DNA of 64,000 bases from Cinnamomum chago (lineage: Eukaryota; Streptophyta; Magnoliopsida; Laurales; Lauraceae): positions 1,319,501-1,383,500 of the forward strand of contig CP142453.1 in NCBI GenBank assembly GCA_038049695.1. The letters are read 5' to 3'. The translations under genes and the position numbers were made by a program. Below the pieces are notes generated by a model. That model searched no databases, was not told where the DNA came from, and saw only the letters and a list, made by a program, of their open reading frames with translations. Positions 24,100-36,498 of the stretch are shown one piece after another. The stretch's first letter is position 1, and the number at the start of each line of letters is the position of its first letter.

Positions 24100-24540
24100 T
24101 GACCTTTTTTTTTTATTTTAAAACAAAAACAAAAAAACAAAAAAACTATTTAAAATAAAATGAGTCTTCCTTGGTTCGACATTTTTATTTTATTTTTTTA
24201 TTATGTTAAAACAAAACTTGATGAGTGCACTCTTTTATAAAACAGACCCATACTATCCATTTAGTCAAACTTTAGACTTATCAAACGAGATAGCTATACA
24301 CGAATCAGGGTGTTCACTACATCATTGTTGAATGTAGGACCTAATCACGGTCACTGTATAATAATTCCATTCTTCTAAGTCTTTAAACATAGTTTTCTGT
24401 ACAGATAGATGTACTATATTAAAGTCCTTATATCTATCAAATGGTCCACTTTACTACTAAAAATTGAATGTGCATAATTTAGTAGGTAAATGAAACAAAA
24501 AACGTTATTATTAATAAATGTCCACACAAACTTTAATGCA
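24100..24540 (-). other. Copia 3' non-coding region between pol and LTR
   Basis: About 440 bp of A/T-rich sequence with homopolymer runs and no coding frame. Confidence 0.5.
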
Positions 24541-27500
24541 TTAAAGAGAATTGACTAGGCCCATATGGACTACGTGATCTTTATGCACACTTGGTGCCAA
24601 TGCCTTTGTCAATGGATCCGCCAGCATCAATCTTGTATTGATGCTCTCTATGGACACATAGCGCTTCTTAACTCTCTCCCTTACAAAGAGATACTTGATC
24701 TCTATGTGCTTGGAACCGCATGAACATTTATTGTTCTTAGAGAAGCGAATTGCAGATGTGTTATCACAATAAATCTTCAGTGGTCTGGAAATAACTAATA
24801 TCTAGACGGGTGCAAGTTTGCGCATAAACTAAACTCCCTACAGCCGAAGCGTAAGGAATACATTTCATCTGATTGCGCTCGAGTTCATTCTGATGACACT
24901 GTTGTTTGCTGAATTTTTCACCTTCGAAGATGGGGGTTGCAGTTGGAGCATTGTCTTGTATATGGAACCTCTCAAGAACCTTATCTATATATGCTCTTTG
25001 AGATAATCCTAAAATTTGTTGTTTTTGGTCTCGATATATCTTCAATGCCAATGACAAAAGATGCTTCACCCAAATCCTTCATTTCAAAGTGCTTAGTCAA
25101 GAACCATTTAGTCTCTCGAAGAAGACCAATGTTGTTGCTAGCCAATAAGATGTCATCCACATAAAGCACTAAGAAAATGAAGTTGCTCTCATTAGTCTTC
25201 AAGTATATACATTGATCAACAATATTTTCTATGAAACTGAAAGAAGTGATCACTGCATCAAACTTCAAATACCACTGCCGTGAAGCTTGCTTCAAACCAT
25301 AAATGGACATCTTTAATTTGCATACCATGTTTGCATTATCTACATTTATGAACCCTTCAGGTTGAGTCATATAAACTTCTTCTTCTAAATCTCCAGTAAG
25401 AAATGATGCAGTCTTTACATCCATCTGGTGAAGTTCTAAGTCAAAGTGTGCCACCAATGCCATGATGATTCTAAAAGAATCTTTCTTTGAAACAGGTGAG
25501 AAGGTTTCCTTATAATCAACTCATTCTCTTTGTGTAAAACCCTTCGCTACTAGCCTTGCCTTGTAGCGTTCTATCTTACCATTTGAATCTCGTTTTGTCT
25601 TGTACACCCATCTACAACTTATTGGCTTGACGCCTTGTGGCAGCGGTACAAGGTCCCAAACTTTGTTTTTCTTCATGGATTCTAGTTCATCAAGCATTGC
25701 ATTTTGCCATTGTGTTGCATCGACACTCAGCGTGGCTTGTAGAAAAGATGATTGATCTTCCTTAACTCCAATGTCACAGTCAGACTCTTGAAGTAACACC
25801 ATATAATCATCTGATATGACACTTCTTTTTATTCTTTAAGACCTCCTGAGTGGCTGTGGTGGAGCTTGCTCAACGTGCATGGGTTCAGGTACAACATTCT
25901 CTATTGGCTCATCCTGTATGAGTGTCTGTGGACTTATAGGCTCTTGAGTTTGTGGCATGACCACATCTGAATCAACATGTGTAGGCAATTGATGGCTCAG
26001 GTTGTTTGTGTCCAATGGAACAGGGATAGAGTCTTGGACTTCTTCAAATACTATATTTTTGTTTCCAGAGCTCCCACTGGTCTCACCATCCTCTAAGAAC
26101 TTTGCATGAGAAGTTTCAACAATCTTCAAATGATATGAGGGACAATAAAATCTGTAACCCTTTGATCTTTCTGGATATTCAATGAAGAAACAACTCACAG
26201 TCCTTGGATCAAGCTTTTTCTCATTCGGATTATAAACCTTTGCCCACACATGCAAATGCTTTAAACTAGGTTTTCTCCCAGTCCAAAGTTCAAAAGGAGT
26301 CTTAAGAATGACTTTACTTGGCACTTGATTCAAAATATATGTTACCATTTTCAGGGCTTCACCCCAAAGATTCTCAGGTATTGCAGAGAAACTCATCATG
26401 CTTCTCACCATGTTCAGCAATGTACGATTTCTTCTCTCGGCTACACCGTTTTGTGCTGGAGTGCCATGTGTGGTGTATTGAGATGTAATACCTTCTCTTT
26501 CAAGGATCTTAGCAAATGGGCCTGGTACTCTACCAAATCCATCATATCGACCATAATATTCTCCTCCGTGATTTTATCTGACAACCTTGATATATTTTCC
26601 CAATTGTTTTTCTACGTCATTTTTATAAATCTCAAAGACATCAGTAGCCTCGCTCTTTTCTTTCAAGAGATATACATATCCATATCTGTTATAATCATCA
26701 ATGAATGTTATGAAGTATTTGTTTCCACTGATAGAAGGGTATGACATCTTTTCACAAATATCTGTGTGCATTATTTCAAGCAATTCAGTACTCCTGATTG
26801 CACCTTTCTTGCTTGTTTTAGTAAATTTGCCTTTAATGCAGTCCACACAAGTATCAAAATCTGTAAAATCAAGGGAGTTAAGAATTCCTTCTTTAATCAA
26901 TCTATCCATTCTTTCCTTTGATATATGTCCCAATCTCCTATTCTATAGAGACACAGAATTTTCATTGATCAAATTGCGTTTCTTGCCAACAATATTATTC
27001 ACATGTAAGGGAAGCAAGATTGAGAGAAAGTAGAATCCAAATTTAATTTGTACAAGCCATCAATCAAAGTACCATAACCAATTAATTTCAAATCCTTAAA
27101 CAAGCTGAGTTTATTATTTCCAAATTCAAATGCATATCCCAAAACATCCAATCTTGGAATAGAAATAAGATTCTTAGACATAGTAGGAACATAAACAACA
27201 TTTTCCAAATCTAAAAAATGCTGGGCTTCTAAAACAAGTCTCATTGTCCCAATAGCCTCAACCTTCAGCTCCATTCCATCTCCCAGCACCAACTTTCTTC
27301 CCCCTTTACTTAGTCTCTTGTATGACACCATTCCCTGCAAGGAGTTACAAATATAAATTATCGCACCGGAGTCCAACCACCATGTATTAGTTGGCACATC
27401 AATCAAATGAGACTCATAACAAGCCAAACATTTATCATTACCTTTCTTCTCAAGCCACTTCTTGTATTTATGGCAATCCTTCTTCATGTGCCCAGCCTTT

Positions 27501-28242
27501 TTACAAAAGAAACACTTCTCTGTTGACATTGGCGTATGAGCCTTTCTTTCTGCATTACTTGATTTCTTAAATTTTTTCTGGAAGCTACCCTTTTGTCCAC
27601 CGGGACCACTTCTCTTCTTGTCCTTATTTTGAATGGCAAGGTGTGCACTCTCAACTTTATTTTTCTTGTGCCTGTTCTCCTCCTCCTCCTCACACATGGC
27701 TACCAGCTCATCTATTGTCCACTCATCCTTTCTAGTGATGTAGCTACACTTAAAGGTTTCAAATTGGTCTGGTAAAGTGTTTATTGCATAATGGACCAAG
27801 AAGGAGTCACTAATGTTTAGTTTCAAATCATTAAGGTTAGTGACCATATGCCCCATCTTAGTGATGTATTCTCGTACACCACCGGTCCCATCATATTGAA
27901 GTGAAATGAACTTACATAGCAATGAGCTAATAAGAGTCTTAGAAGACCTCTTAAATTGTTCCTCTATTGCCTTTTAAGTAGTCATTGGCTTTATCTTTAG
28001 ATGGGATGGTCCCACGTAAATTTAGAGGAATTGAATCCTTGATGATCATCAAAGCTAATTAATTAGCCTTGTCTCATTTCTTGTAGCGCTCAATATCCTT
28101 ATATATCAGGACTAGTATCTGTGGGTTTAAGAGGTTTATCATCCTGAATAGCTATTGCTATGTCCATGCACCCTAAAGTGATCATCACTTTATCCTTCCA
28201 CAGGGCAATAGTACCGGCAGTTAATGGAGAAATTGAAGACAT
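24541..28242 (-). pseudogene. Copia gag-pol polyprotein, disrupted
   Basis: Minus strand; the ATG at 28242 gives MSSISPLTAGTIALWKDKV, a UBN2-type gag start soon broken by a stop. Gag continues at 27922-26999 with a CCHC knuckle (CFFCKKAGHMKKDC) and the protease motif WWLDSGA. Integrase (26933-25836) shows HTDICE, FIDDYNRYGY and AERRNRTLL, with a TAA where VRSD normally stands (about 26572). RT (25802-24981) shows WVYKTKRDSNGKIERYKARL, a TGA after FTQRE, and the catalytic YVDD. The RNase H end reads KIYCDNTSAIRFSKNNKC and stops at 24541, with roughly 150 residues missing before it. At least three stops plus deletions make it non-functional. Confidence 0.9.
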
Positions 28243-29659
28243 TTGTGTGGCAATTGAGGCAGGGTTTCAAACCGTCGATAGAAAATTATGCTCACATTAA
28301 TATTTTATGCTATGACTTTACTTTATGCACATTTTACTGTAACCCGGAGTGATGACTTTATGAATTAAACTCCGATGAGCAATCACAGCGCAACATCACA
28401 ATTTTCCTTCGGGCAAAATTGTAATTTACTAATTGATTTGCTCAATTGGTAATAAAAATCACCATATGGCCGATTCAAAGGCGTGGATTGCAATATGAAG
28501 TCCTCCACCTTTGGGCATGAGAATTGCAATGTATGCTTTTATCACCCTATTCTGTTATAAATTATGGACATAATAGGCTCCTTTGGGTCGCCTACCACTC
28601 CATTAATTTAAACACAATTTTTTTAGATGCCACTAAAATACAAAAAATGCATCCTCTAATCCTCTCTTGAAATCGCAAAATCTAATAATAGGGCCATTTC
28701 GGCAGCTACCAAATAATTAGATATTTTTGACTAAAGCGGTAATCTTTATAAGTGGTGTCTAAAACTTTAAATGGTCACAATTATAGAAACTGCTGAATAA
28801 TTGGGTCTAAAATTAGGCCAAGATCTAGCCCAAAAACCTCAAAAAACACAGTCCGTTGAAATGGACCACCACTACTAGGCTGACCCTTTAGGCTTCGGGC
28901 AAGATCTGACCCTTTAGATTGGGCCACGCTTAGTTACAGGACCATTCAAATAAAATAAAATAAAATAATAATTTTATGGACATGAGGTGGCCCATCCATA
29001 ACCCCTTCTTTTAGTGGCCAGTGAGCCCATCAACACGTGGGATTCTAATCCCAGCTCAAACTACAACGGGCCTTTGTGTATTGGCCCATCCAAAGTGTAC
29101 ACACACTTACCAAGAAGGTGGGCCTTTTGGGTTAGGGTGGACAGCTGTACCATTGTAGGGGTGCTGGGATTGGGTTCAACTTATTTAGGGTTGGGAGAAT
29201 ATGATTTAGAAAAGGTATATTAATCTCACACGTCTGTAGGAGATAAGTAATAATACATCTTATTCATTCTGTGGCATGCAATATGCAAATATTAGAATAA
29301 CAAAAAAATAAAAAAAAGATTTCTTTTATGGACTTTTCACATGTGCCAATTAGCTACAGAAAATGCCATTTAATGGAAAACATGTTGAGGATCATAATCA
29401 ATATGCCAATAGTTAGCACTGTTACACCAAATCGGACAATGAAACCGACAATGACGTGAGCTACTACTACCATTTTGAAAGTAGTCCTTATACCATCTAC
29501 CATCTCCATATATTTGGGTGTGTGTCGTCTTGCCTAGACGGTTATTAGTATCATAAATAAAGCTTGACTAAGTGGTCGCACAATCTGATACCAAAAGTGC
29601 AGTTGGATCACTCATCTAATTTAATTTATTTATTGTGATTATGCAAATCTAGATCCTCC
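28243..29659 (-). other. Copia leader region, non-coding
   Basis: About 1.4 kb between the primer-binding site and gag. No coding frame is recognised. It is longer than most copia leaders and may contain an older insertion. Confidence 0.45.
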
Positions 29660-29671
29660 GCTCTGATACCA
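29660..29671 (-). other. Copia primer-binding site (initiator Met tRNA)
   Basis: TGGTATCAGAGC on the minus strand, 2 bp from the LTR edge. Confidence 0.85.
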
Positions 29672-29673
29672 AA

Positions 29674-29990
29674 TGTTAGAAAATAGATAAACAGAAGTTA
29701 GATCTATCTAGACTTACATAACCAACACATATTATACATGAAACATAAATCGTACTTGTCGCCATGGAGATGTGCGAGATGAATGGTCAAGATCTCCGAT
29801 CGGGTGCTCGGACGGCCCGGATAATCTTTAGGAATTTTCCCCCTCTATGCATCCCTTGTAAATCTTTCGATGGTGCTTGGTTTGGTTGATGACGGTGGCT
29901 AGAGGAGGGAGCGAGGCTCTCTTTAAATAATACCTTATGGGAATCTAACCATCATAGTCATAACCTAATTTTATGCCTTACCTTATCATA
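29674..29990 (-). repeat. 5' LTR of copia element
   Basis: On the plus strand it runs from TGTTAGAAAATAG to CTTATCATA; same length as the other LTR. Confidence 0.88.
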
Positions 29991-30867
29991 GGAAACCATA
30001 TATAGAAATAAATCCTTTGATCTCATTAATAGGAATCCTCATTAGGTCTAGATACAATGAATTAAAACAGATAACTAGACAAGTTGTTGCAGGCTACCTT
30101 GTGAGAATTGTTAACATCATAATTATAAATTAGATTCAATGCAATGGTAAGCAAAGCCTCAGTGAGTGTAAAATTAGGCATAATGTGAGATTTGGGATGA
30201 TAAAATTATCAATTAGTTGTTCCCCCGTAAAACACGTTTGGTAATATATGAAAAATCTATAGGTTTTAAGATTCTTCAATAAAATATAGTGTAGATATAG
30301 ATTTCACATTAATATTGGTTTGCATTGATCCACACATAAGTAAAATTTATAAGAATTTCTAGATCACATGTGGGGGAGACTCCTCATCTAAAATGAGAAT
30401 GTCCTTTTGTCAAAATTCCCTAAAATTTAAAGTTGCCCAACATGCCTTTTTACACAATTCATCAGGAGAACAAATATTAAATCAAATTGTTGCCAAACGT
30501 GACCTCAGTCGTCACTAATCACAATCATCAACCCCGAAGACAAAAATAATCAGCCCCAACCGTTCAATTTGCATGAACGTTTGATCCATGGTAGCAAAGC
30601 CAAATGCAATCTCAACCGTTGGCAATACGATTTCAAGCCTTTCATTGGCATTGGGCCACGACCCCTCTTCAGCGGCCCTGATCATCTCCAACTCCAATCC
30701 TATGCGTGTCCGAAAACATTCAGTGGTCTCGCACCCTATCTTCCCATTACCCCAAAAATCCGTAATGCATGTGAGTGGGCCCATCCCACTGTCCTTTATT
30801 GCAGACTGTTGTCACTACACACACTCTCTCTTCCTTCCAACCAAACCAACTCCGTAACGGAAACTCC
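29991..30867. other. Intergenic, upstream region of the kinase gene
   Basis: AT-rich at first, more balanced near 30600. No coding frame is convincing. The distal promoter of the kinase gene presumably lies here. Confidence 0.45.
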
Positions 30868-30906
30868 TCTGTCTCTCTCTCTCTCTCTCTCTCTCCCAAT
30901 ATAAAA
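30868..30906 (+). promoter_or_regulatory. Core promoter of kinase gene: TC tract and TATA box
   Basis: A (TC)n run at about 30868-30895 is followed by TATAAAA at 30900-30906. A pyrimidine-rich transcribed leader follows, so transcription probably starts near 30930-30940, about 115 bp before the ATG. TC-rich patches next to TATA boxes are common in plant promoters. Confidence 0.6.
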
Positions 30907-31012
30907 TCCACATTCCCTCTTTCTTCTTCCTCCTTTCCATTTTTCATTCCTTCCGATTCTAGGGTTTTACAAACACAAGCACTGTCTCTCTTTCTCTGTT
31001 TCTCCTCCCTCC

Positions 31013-31042
31013 ATGATTAGGGTTAGGGTTTTTTCACTCTGA
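31013..31042 (+). promoter_or_regulatory. Upstream ORF of 9 codons overlapping a telo-box
   Basis: ATG at 31013 to TGA at 31042 encodes MIRVRVFSL and ends 9 nt before the main ATG. The DNA ATTAGGGTTAGGGTTTT (31016-31032) is also a tandem telo-box-like motif. An inhibitory role in translation is inferred. Confidence 0.5.
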
Positions 31043-31051
31043 GAAGAAAAA

Positions 31052-34000
31052 ATGCATCTTCATCTTCATCTTCTCTTCACTCTTTGGTTTCTGCTTGTGC
31101 TGATTATTTGCAGTGTTTTAGGGCAAGATGCATCATCTCCTTCCTCCGACTTCCGATCTCTTCTCGAATTCAAGAAAGGCATCCGTTCCGATCCTTCTCA
31201 GCGCGTATCTCGATCATGGGACCGATCTCTCCTCGATTCCAACGGATTCCCCACCAGCTGGTTCGGGATCACCTGCGACAACGCCACCGGCTCCGTCGTC
31301 TCCATTTCCCTCGACGGCCTCGGCCTCACCGGAGAATTGAAGCTCTCCACCTTGAATCGACTCAAAATGCTGCAGAATCTCACCCTCTCCGGCAATTTCC
31401 TCACCGGCCGTGTCGTCCCAACCATCGGGGCAATCGCCTCTCTGCAGCATTTGGATTTGTCGGGGAATCGGTTCTATGGCCCGATCCCCGGTCGGATCAT
31501 GGATCTGTGGGGACTCGGTTACTTGAATCTGTCTTCGAACAATTTCACCGGCCGGTTACCGGGCGGAATCCGGAATCTTCAGCAGCTTAGGATTTTGGAT
31601 CTGCATTCCAACAGCCTTTGGGGCGATGTTGGGGCTCTGCTGTCTGAGTTGAGAAATGTTGAATATGTCGATGTCAGCTGCAATTTGTTCAATGGAGGGA
31701 TTCGTTTGGATTCGCAGAACCTTTCGAGCTTGGCGAATACGGTGCGTTATGTGAATTTGAGCAGTAATAAACTGGTCGGCGAGCTCTTTTCAGATGAATC
31801 GATTCAGTTGTTTAGGAATTTGGCGGTTTTGGATGTGAGTTATAATCAGCTTACTGGAAAGCTTCCCTTGTTTGGATCTTTGCCCTCGCTTCAAGTTCTA
31901 CGTGTTGGGAACAATCAGCTCAATGGTTCTATTCCGGCGGAGATCTTTTCGAGTTCCATTCCATTGGGAGAATTGGATCTCAGCAGTAACGGGTTTTCTG
32001 GTGAGCACATGCGACTTGCATTCTTCGATTTCCTCTGCACATTTGATTTGTTATATGTTGGTTGCTGTATTGTTTCTATGAGAAGTACTTAAATTTTTGT
32101 TCTGTTATGCTGTATTAACCACTTGCACTTGATTCTACTATAAAGAAGCTGTGTATGCAGTTTCACATTTATTGAACAATACACAAGGACAAAACTTTTG
32201 TAATCGCAGCAGGTCATGTGTTCCATTACGTAGTGGTTGAATTTTTTTCTACCTTTTATTTTTGAGGGTCATGGTTGATCATCAATTAAGTCCGCTAAAA
32301 CTGCTTGTGGGTGGTCCAGATGGCTAAGCTAATTTATAGGGAATCAAGGAACATTAAGCACTACTTGTTAGAATCAAAAGTTGAAGCTCAACTGATAAAA
32401 AAAAATAAGTGCGGTATAGCTCTGTTAGTTCGAAAATAGGAGGAATCTTGTCACAGCCCCACCCAACTCAGTATGAAATTATCTGTTTTGGCCCAACTGC
32501 GCCCCTATCATAGTTCTGCTCTCCTCCGAACACGCTTAGCTCTAGAGTTCTTACAAATTTTTTGAGCCGCGCAGTTTTAAAAGGCCTCATGTTGAGTTAA
32601 GAATGGGGTTTTGACTTATAAGCTCGGGATCAGGACTTGGCTATTTCCGATGTGGGACTTCGTGTAGTCCACGCCCCCTGGGGGGATGAGCAGGCAAGAC
32701 CGGCAGGCCCCAGGCAGGTGGGATCTCACAAATCTACCTGTCATAATTATATGCTTCTTTTTTCTTTGGCAGTCATGTTTCTATAAAATTAGTAGCTCTT
32801 AAGCCAAGACTGAACTCCCTTGTTTCTTCTTTTGTCACATTAAAATCTGCTTATAATCCAGGCATTATTGACACTTCAGTAATGACAGGAGTAAAAGCTG
32901 TTACGAATATTATGCAGATATTTCATATTTCTAGCCTTATGTTGTATGGATCGGCTCCTAATTTTACTTCTTTGCCAATTTCAGTTTTTCTGGGACTGGT
33001 AACTTGTGACTTAACAGTTTTATTGTAAAAAAAAGTTACTATCTGGCTAGTAACTTTTCTGACAATAAAACTTTTAGAAGAATTGGGCCCAGATTTCAGA
33101 ATTCACATTCATGAAATCTGGGCCCAATTCTTCTTTAAGGTGCAGGAATGTGAATTCTGAGTGCAGGCATTAGTTATGAACCTTAGTTTTGAATGGGATG
33201 GATAAATATTAATGATTTTATATAGTTAACATTAATGGTCATTATTTTTTTCATTAGTGCAGCTTTTGATTTAATGCTCCATCTTAGATCTAATGTGTTT
33301 GTTCTTTTGTAGGCTCTGTTCTGAGTTTTAACTCAACAACTCTGAAGATTTTGAATCTTTCATCAAACGCACTATCAAGTTCATTGCCTTCTGAACTTGG
33401 AAACTGTGTCACGGTGGATTTGAGTAAAAATATGCTACACGGTGACTTGTCCTCCATCCAGGGTTGGGGAGATATGTTGGAGAACATTGATCTGAGTTCA
33501 AATGCATTATCGGGTAGCTTTCCAGATGTAATTTCACATTTTACAAGGCTGACTTCTATCAAGATCAGAAATAATTCTTTAGTAGGTGTTCTTCCTGCAG
33601 TACTTGGAAACCTCCCAAATTTGACTACAATTGACCTTAGCATTAACAGCCTCAATGGAACAATTCCAAGCAGCTTCTTCACATTATTGGCCTTGAAAAA
33701 TCTGCATCTTTCAGGAAATCTTCTTACAGGAACAATACCTATGCTGAGGTCGGACACAATTGAATCAATTGTTCTACCATCTAATTTACACATGGAGTCT
33801 CTCGATCTTTCTGATAATTTATTGACTGGGGCCTTGCCTCCAGGAATAGGTAATATGGTAAGGCTTAAATTTCTTAATCTTGGGAAGAATCGGTTATCGG
33901 GGCAGATACCTAATGAAATAAGCAAGCTTAGTGAATTGGAGTACCTTGATTTATCCAGCAACAATTTCAAGGGTAGGATCCCTGATGGGCTTTCACCGAA

Positions 34001-36498
34001 TCTTAAGGGTTTTAATGTCTCATACAACAATCTATCAGGTCCTATTCCTGAAAGTTTAAGGAAGTTCCCGAGCACCTCATTTCGTCCTGGAAATTACCTG
34101 CTTATCCTTCCCATTGGCATGCCTGCATCACAGCCAGAGGACAATGGTCCAGCAGTTGATTCCAAGGGGGGCCGACGTCATCCCTCAAATTCTAATGTCA
34201 AGGTAGCTATTATTGTTGGCTCTGTTGGGGCTTTCATGATAATTGTCTTTGTTTTTCTGGCTTATTATAGGCTACGGTTGCTAGAACCTCATGGAAGAAA
34301 TGTGTTTAGTGGTCAAAGCACAGGAAGAGATGTGAGGTTTACTCGTCCTACTCTTTTCAAGTTACAAAAAAATGCTGACCCTGTTCCTGCTTCATTGAGT
34401 TTTTCTGCTGATCAGTTGCTACCTTCAGATGCTAGATCATCCATTCCCAGTCAGAAAGAGTATGTAACTGAGATTACAGAATGTGGCTTCCCCGAGGTAA
34501 AAGAAACAGGTTCAGAGTCGATAATGTCTAATGTGCCGGATAATTCTCATCCAACGACAGGGAGGAAGTCCTCTCCAGGTTCCCCGTCATCTTCCTCACA
34601 TCATTTTATTGGTACACGTATGCAAGAGCAACCTGTGCCACTAAGTGTCTATTCACCAGATCGGTTGGTGGGAGAACTATTTTTCTTGGACAATTCACTG
34701 GTATTCACAGCAGAGGAATTATCTAGTGCTCCAGCAGAAGTGCTTGGCAGAAGCTGTCACGGGACATCATATAAAGCTACATTAGATAGTGGCCATACAT
34801 TGACTGTAAAGTGGTTACGAGTAGGTCTTGTGAAACACAAGAAGGAATTTTCCAAGGAAGCCAAAAGAATTGGAACCATCAGACATCCCAACATAGTTAC
34901 AGTAAGAGGCTATTATTGGGGGCCAAGGGAGCAAGAAAGGCTGATACTAACAGATTACATCCATGCTGATAGCTTAGCACTCCATCTTTATGGTATGTCC
35001 TGCCATCTTTTCTCTATTATATGTTACATAAGTTACGGCTGTGCAATCTATTGGGAACTGATCAGGCTGTTTTTTTGGAGCGTTCCTTGTCCATCCTGTG
35101 GCTGTGTTTTGGGGCAACCCTTAATTAGTATTGTATTGGTTCAAGGTGCACCTCCATAGACTGTAGACTTGGTTGTGTCATTTGGGTGATAACTGATTAA
35201 CTGCCCTATATATAGAAAGCCAGACGTTAGAGAGAGCAAGAGTGAGAGAGTTGAGGCATAACTCTCCATATTTGGGCCAGTTTGGTGCTCCATGCTGTTG
35301 GTCTGGTAGGCACTAGTGTGGGTAAAAGTTACCCTGAGCCTTTATGAAGAAAGATCCACGCTCTGTTTTTTTGCCATTTTCTCCACAGAGTTGCAATGTT
35401 TTCTTAACAATATTTTTTTAGGGCATCAATCTAATGGTTATGATCTATTTATCTGCAATACTTTGGGGTTGCCGGCAATCATAGGGAGTCCATCCAACCA
35501 ACAGCATGGGTGTGTATACCACAAATGTTGAAGGTGGGCACCTTGGATTACAGTTTCTCAAAGACGAGTATGGCTTAATACAATAATTCAGGCATATCTG
35601 CTTTTGTCAGCAGTATTTAAACTTTGGCAAAGTTTTGCTTCTGCTATAAGATGCATTTTGGTGCCTACCGGCTAGTAGTGTAAATTGTAAAATGTGACAA
35701 TTTTATTTGCATTCTGTTTAGTTTTCAAATTAAGTTATTAAATTGTAACTGGGTACCACTTTATCACATATTGCTGCTTTTCCTATGATCACCACATGGA
35801 TGTTGGCATGAAAGAGATGCACTGCCTTCTATTGCATACTTGGTCTTGTATTATCTACATGAGACGTGTTTTGCTCACTGGAAATATTTGATTCTCTTAA
35901 ATATTTTTTTTGCTTCACAGAAACCACACCCCGAAGATACTCCCCATTATCGTTCAGCCAAAGACTGAAAATTGCAGTTGATATTGCTCGGTGTTTGTAT
36001 TACCTCCATGATAAAGGCCTGCCTCATGGTAATCTAAAGCCAACAAATATACTGCTGTCGGGGTCTGACTTTTCTGCAAAGCTCACAGACTATGGTCTTC
36101 ACCGTCTCATGACTTCAGTCGGCACTGCTGAACAGATTTTGAACTTAGGGGCACTTGGGTATCGGGCACCAGAGCTTGCCAATGCTAACAAGCCACTTCC
36201 ATCATTTAAGGCTGATGTATATTCGTTTGGGGTGATTCTGATGGAGCTGCTAACGAGAAGGAGTGCGGGTGACATTATCTCTGGCCAACCAGATGCAGTT
36301 GACCTTACAGATTGGGTTCGACTGTGTGCCAACGAAGGACGGGGAATAGACTGTTTTGATAGAGACATTGCATGTGCAGAGGAGGCTCCAAATGCAATGG
36401 ATGAATTACTTGCCATTTCGCTTAGGTGTATTCTTCCTGTAAATGAGAGACCTAATATCAGAACAGTCTTTGAAGAACTCTGTTCTATAACAGTTTAA
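31052..36498 (+). CDS. Probable inactive LRR receptor-like kinase, At5g10020-type
   Basis: Three exons, 31052-32000, 33313-34992 and 35921-36498, join in phase (GT-AG introns) to 1068 residues, close to Arabidopsis At5g10020. In order: a signal peptide (1-25), a plant LRR N-terminal domain (SLLEFKKGI, WFGITCD), about twenty leucine-rich repeats to ~590, a transmembrane helix at ~612-636, a Ser-rich juxtamembrane stretch and a kinase domain from ~785. The kinase keeps the lysine (TVKWL, ~815), but the HRD motif reads HGN (~912) and DFG reads DYG (~933), as in the At5g10020/GHR1 group, so it is probably a pseudokinase acting as a plasma-membrane receptor or scaffold. No stop or frameshift was seen. 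Intron 1 hosts a Cassandra solo LTR. The ligand cannot be inferred. Confidence 0.93.
32449..32730 (-). mobile_element. Cassandra TRIM solo LTR in kinase intron 1
   Basis: Read on the minus strand it aligns with the Cassandra LTRs at 57595-58456: it starts TGTGAGATCCC, passes a TTATAAGTCAAAACCCC-like stretch and TTTTAAAA, then a 5S-rRNA-derived GAGCTAAGCGTGTTCGG, and ends GGGGCTGTGACA. A perfect 5-bp duplication, AATCT, flanks it (32444-32448 and 32731-32735). There is no internal domain, so it is a solo LTR. The 5S-like box C portion is decayed. Confidence 0.85.
33017..33160. repeat. Compound inverted repeats in kinase intron 1
   Basis: Three hairpins overlap. One has ~24-bp arms at 33017-33041 and about 33048-33071 with 3 mismatches. 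The second has perfect 22-bp arms at 33077-33098 and 33112-33133 with a 13-nt loop. The third pairs CAGAATTCACATTC (33097-33110) with GAATGTGAATTCTG (about 33147-33160), competing with the second. Confidence 0.85.
34993..35920 (+). other. Intron 2 of the kinase gene
   Basis: GTATGT donor and TTCACAG acceptor, 928 bp, splitting the codon for E in the kinase phrase HLYETTPRRYSP. No repeat recognised inside. Confidence 0.88.

Larger units (their letters stand above)
23783..29990 (-). mobile_element. Ty1-copia retrotransposon, minus strand, decayed
   Basis: Two 317-bp LTRs (23783-24099 and 29674-29990) flank a minus-strand gag-pol. The initiator-Met primer-binding site TGGTATCAGAGC lies on the minus strand at 29671-29660, just inside the 5' LTR. 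The order protease, integrase, RT, RNase H identifies Ty1-copia. About 1.4 kb of non-coding leader separates the primer site from gag. The LTRs differ at roughly one base in ten by eye and no matching target duplication was found, so the copy is old. Confidence 0.92.
32001..33312 (+). other. Intron 1 of the kinase gene
   Basis: GTGAGC donor and TTTTGTAG acceptor, 1312 bp. Contains a reverse-oriented Cassandra solo LTR and a compound inverted repeat, both listed separately. Confidence 0.9.

Noticed and set aside
30569..31020. Open frames upstream of the kinase gene
   Set aside because: They run through the TC tract and TATA box of the promoter; low complexity.
33290..34075. 261-codon minus-strand frame
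   Set aside because: Lies exactly antisense to LRR coding exon 2 and reflects LRR codon periodicity.
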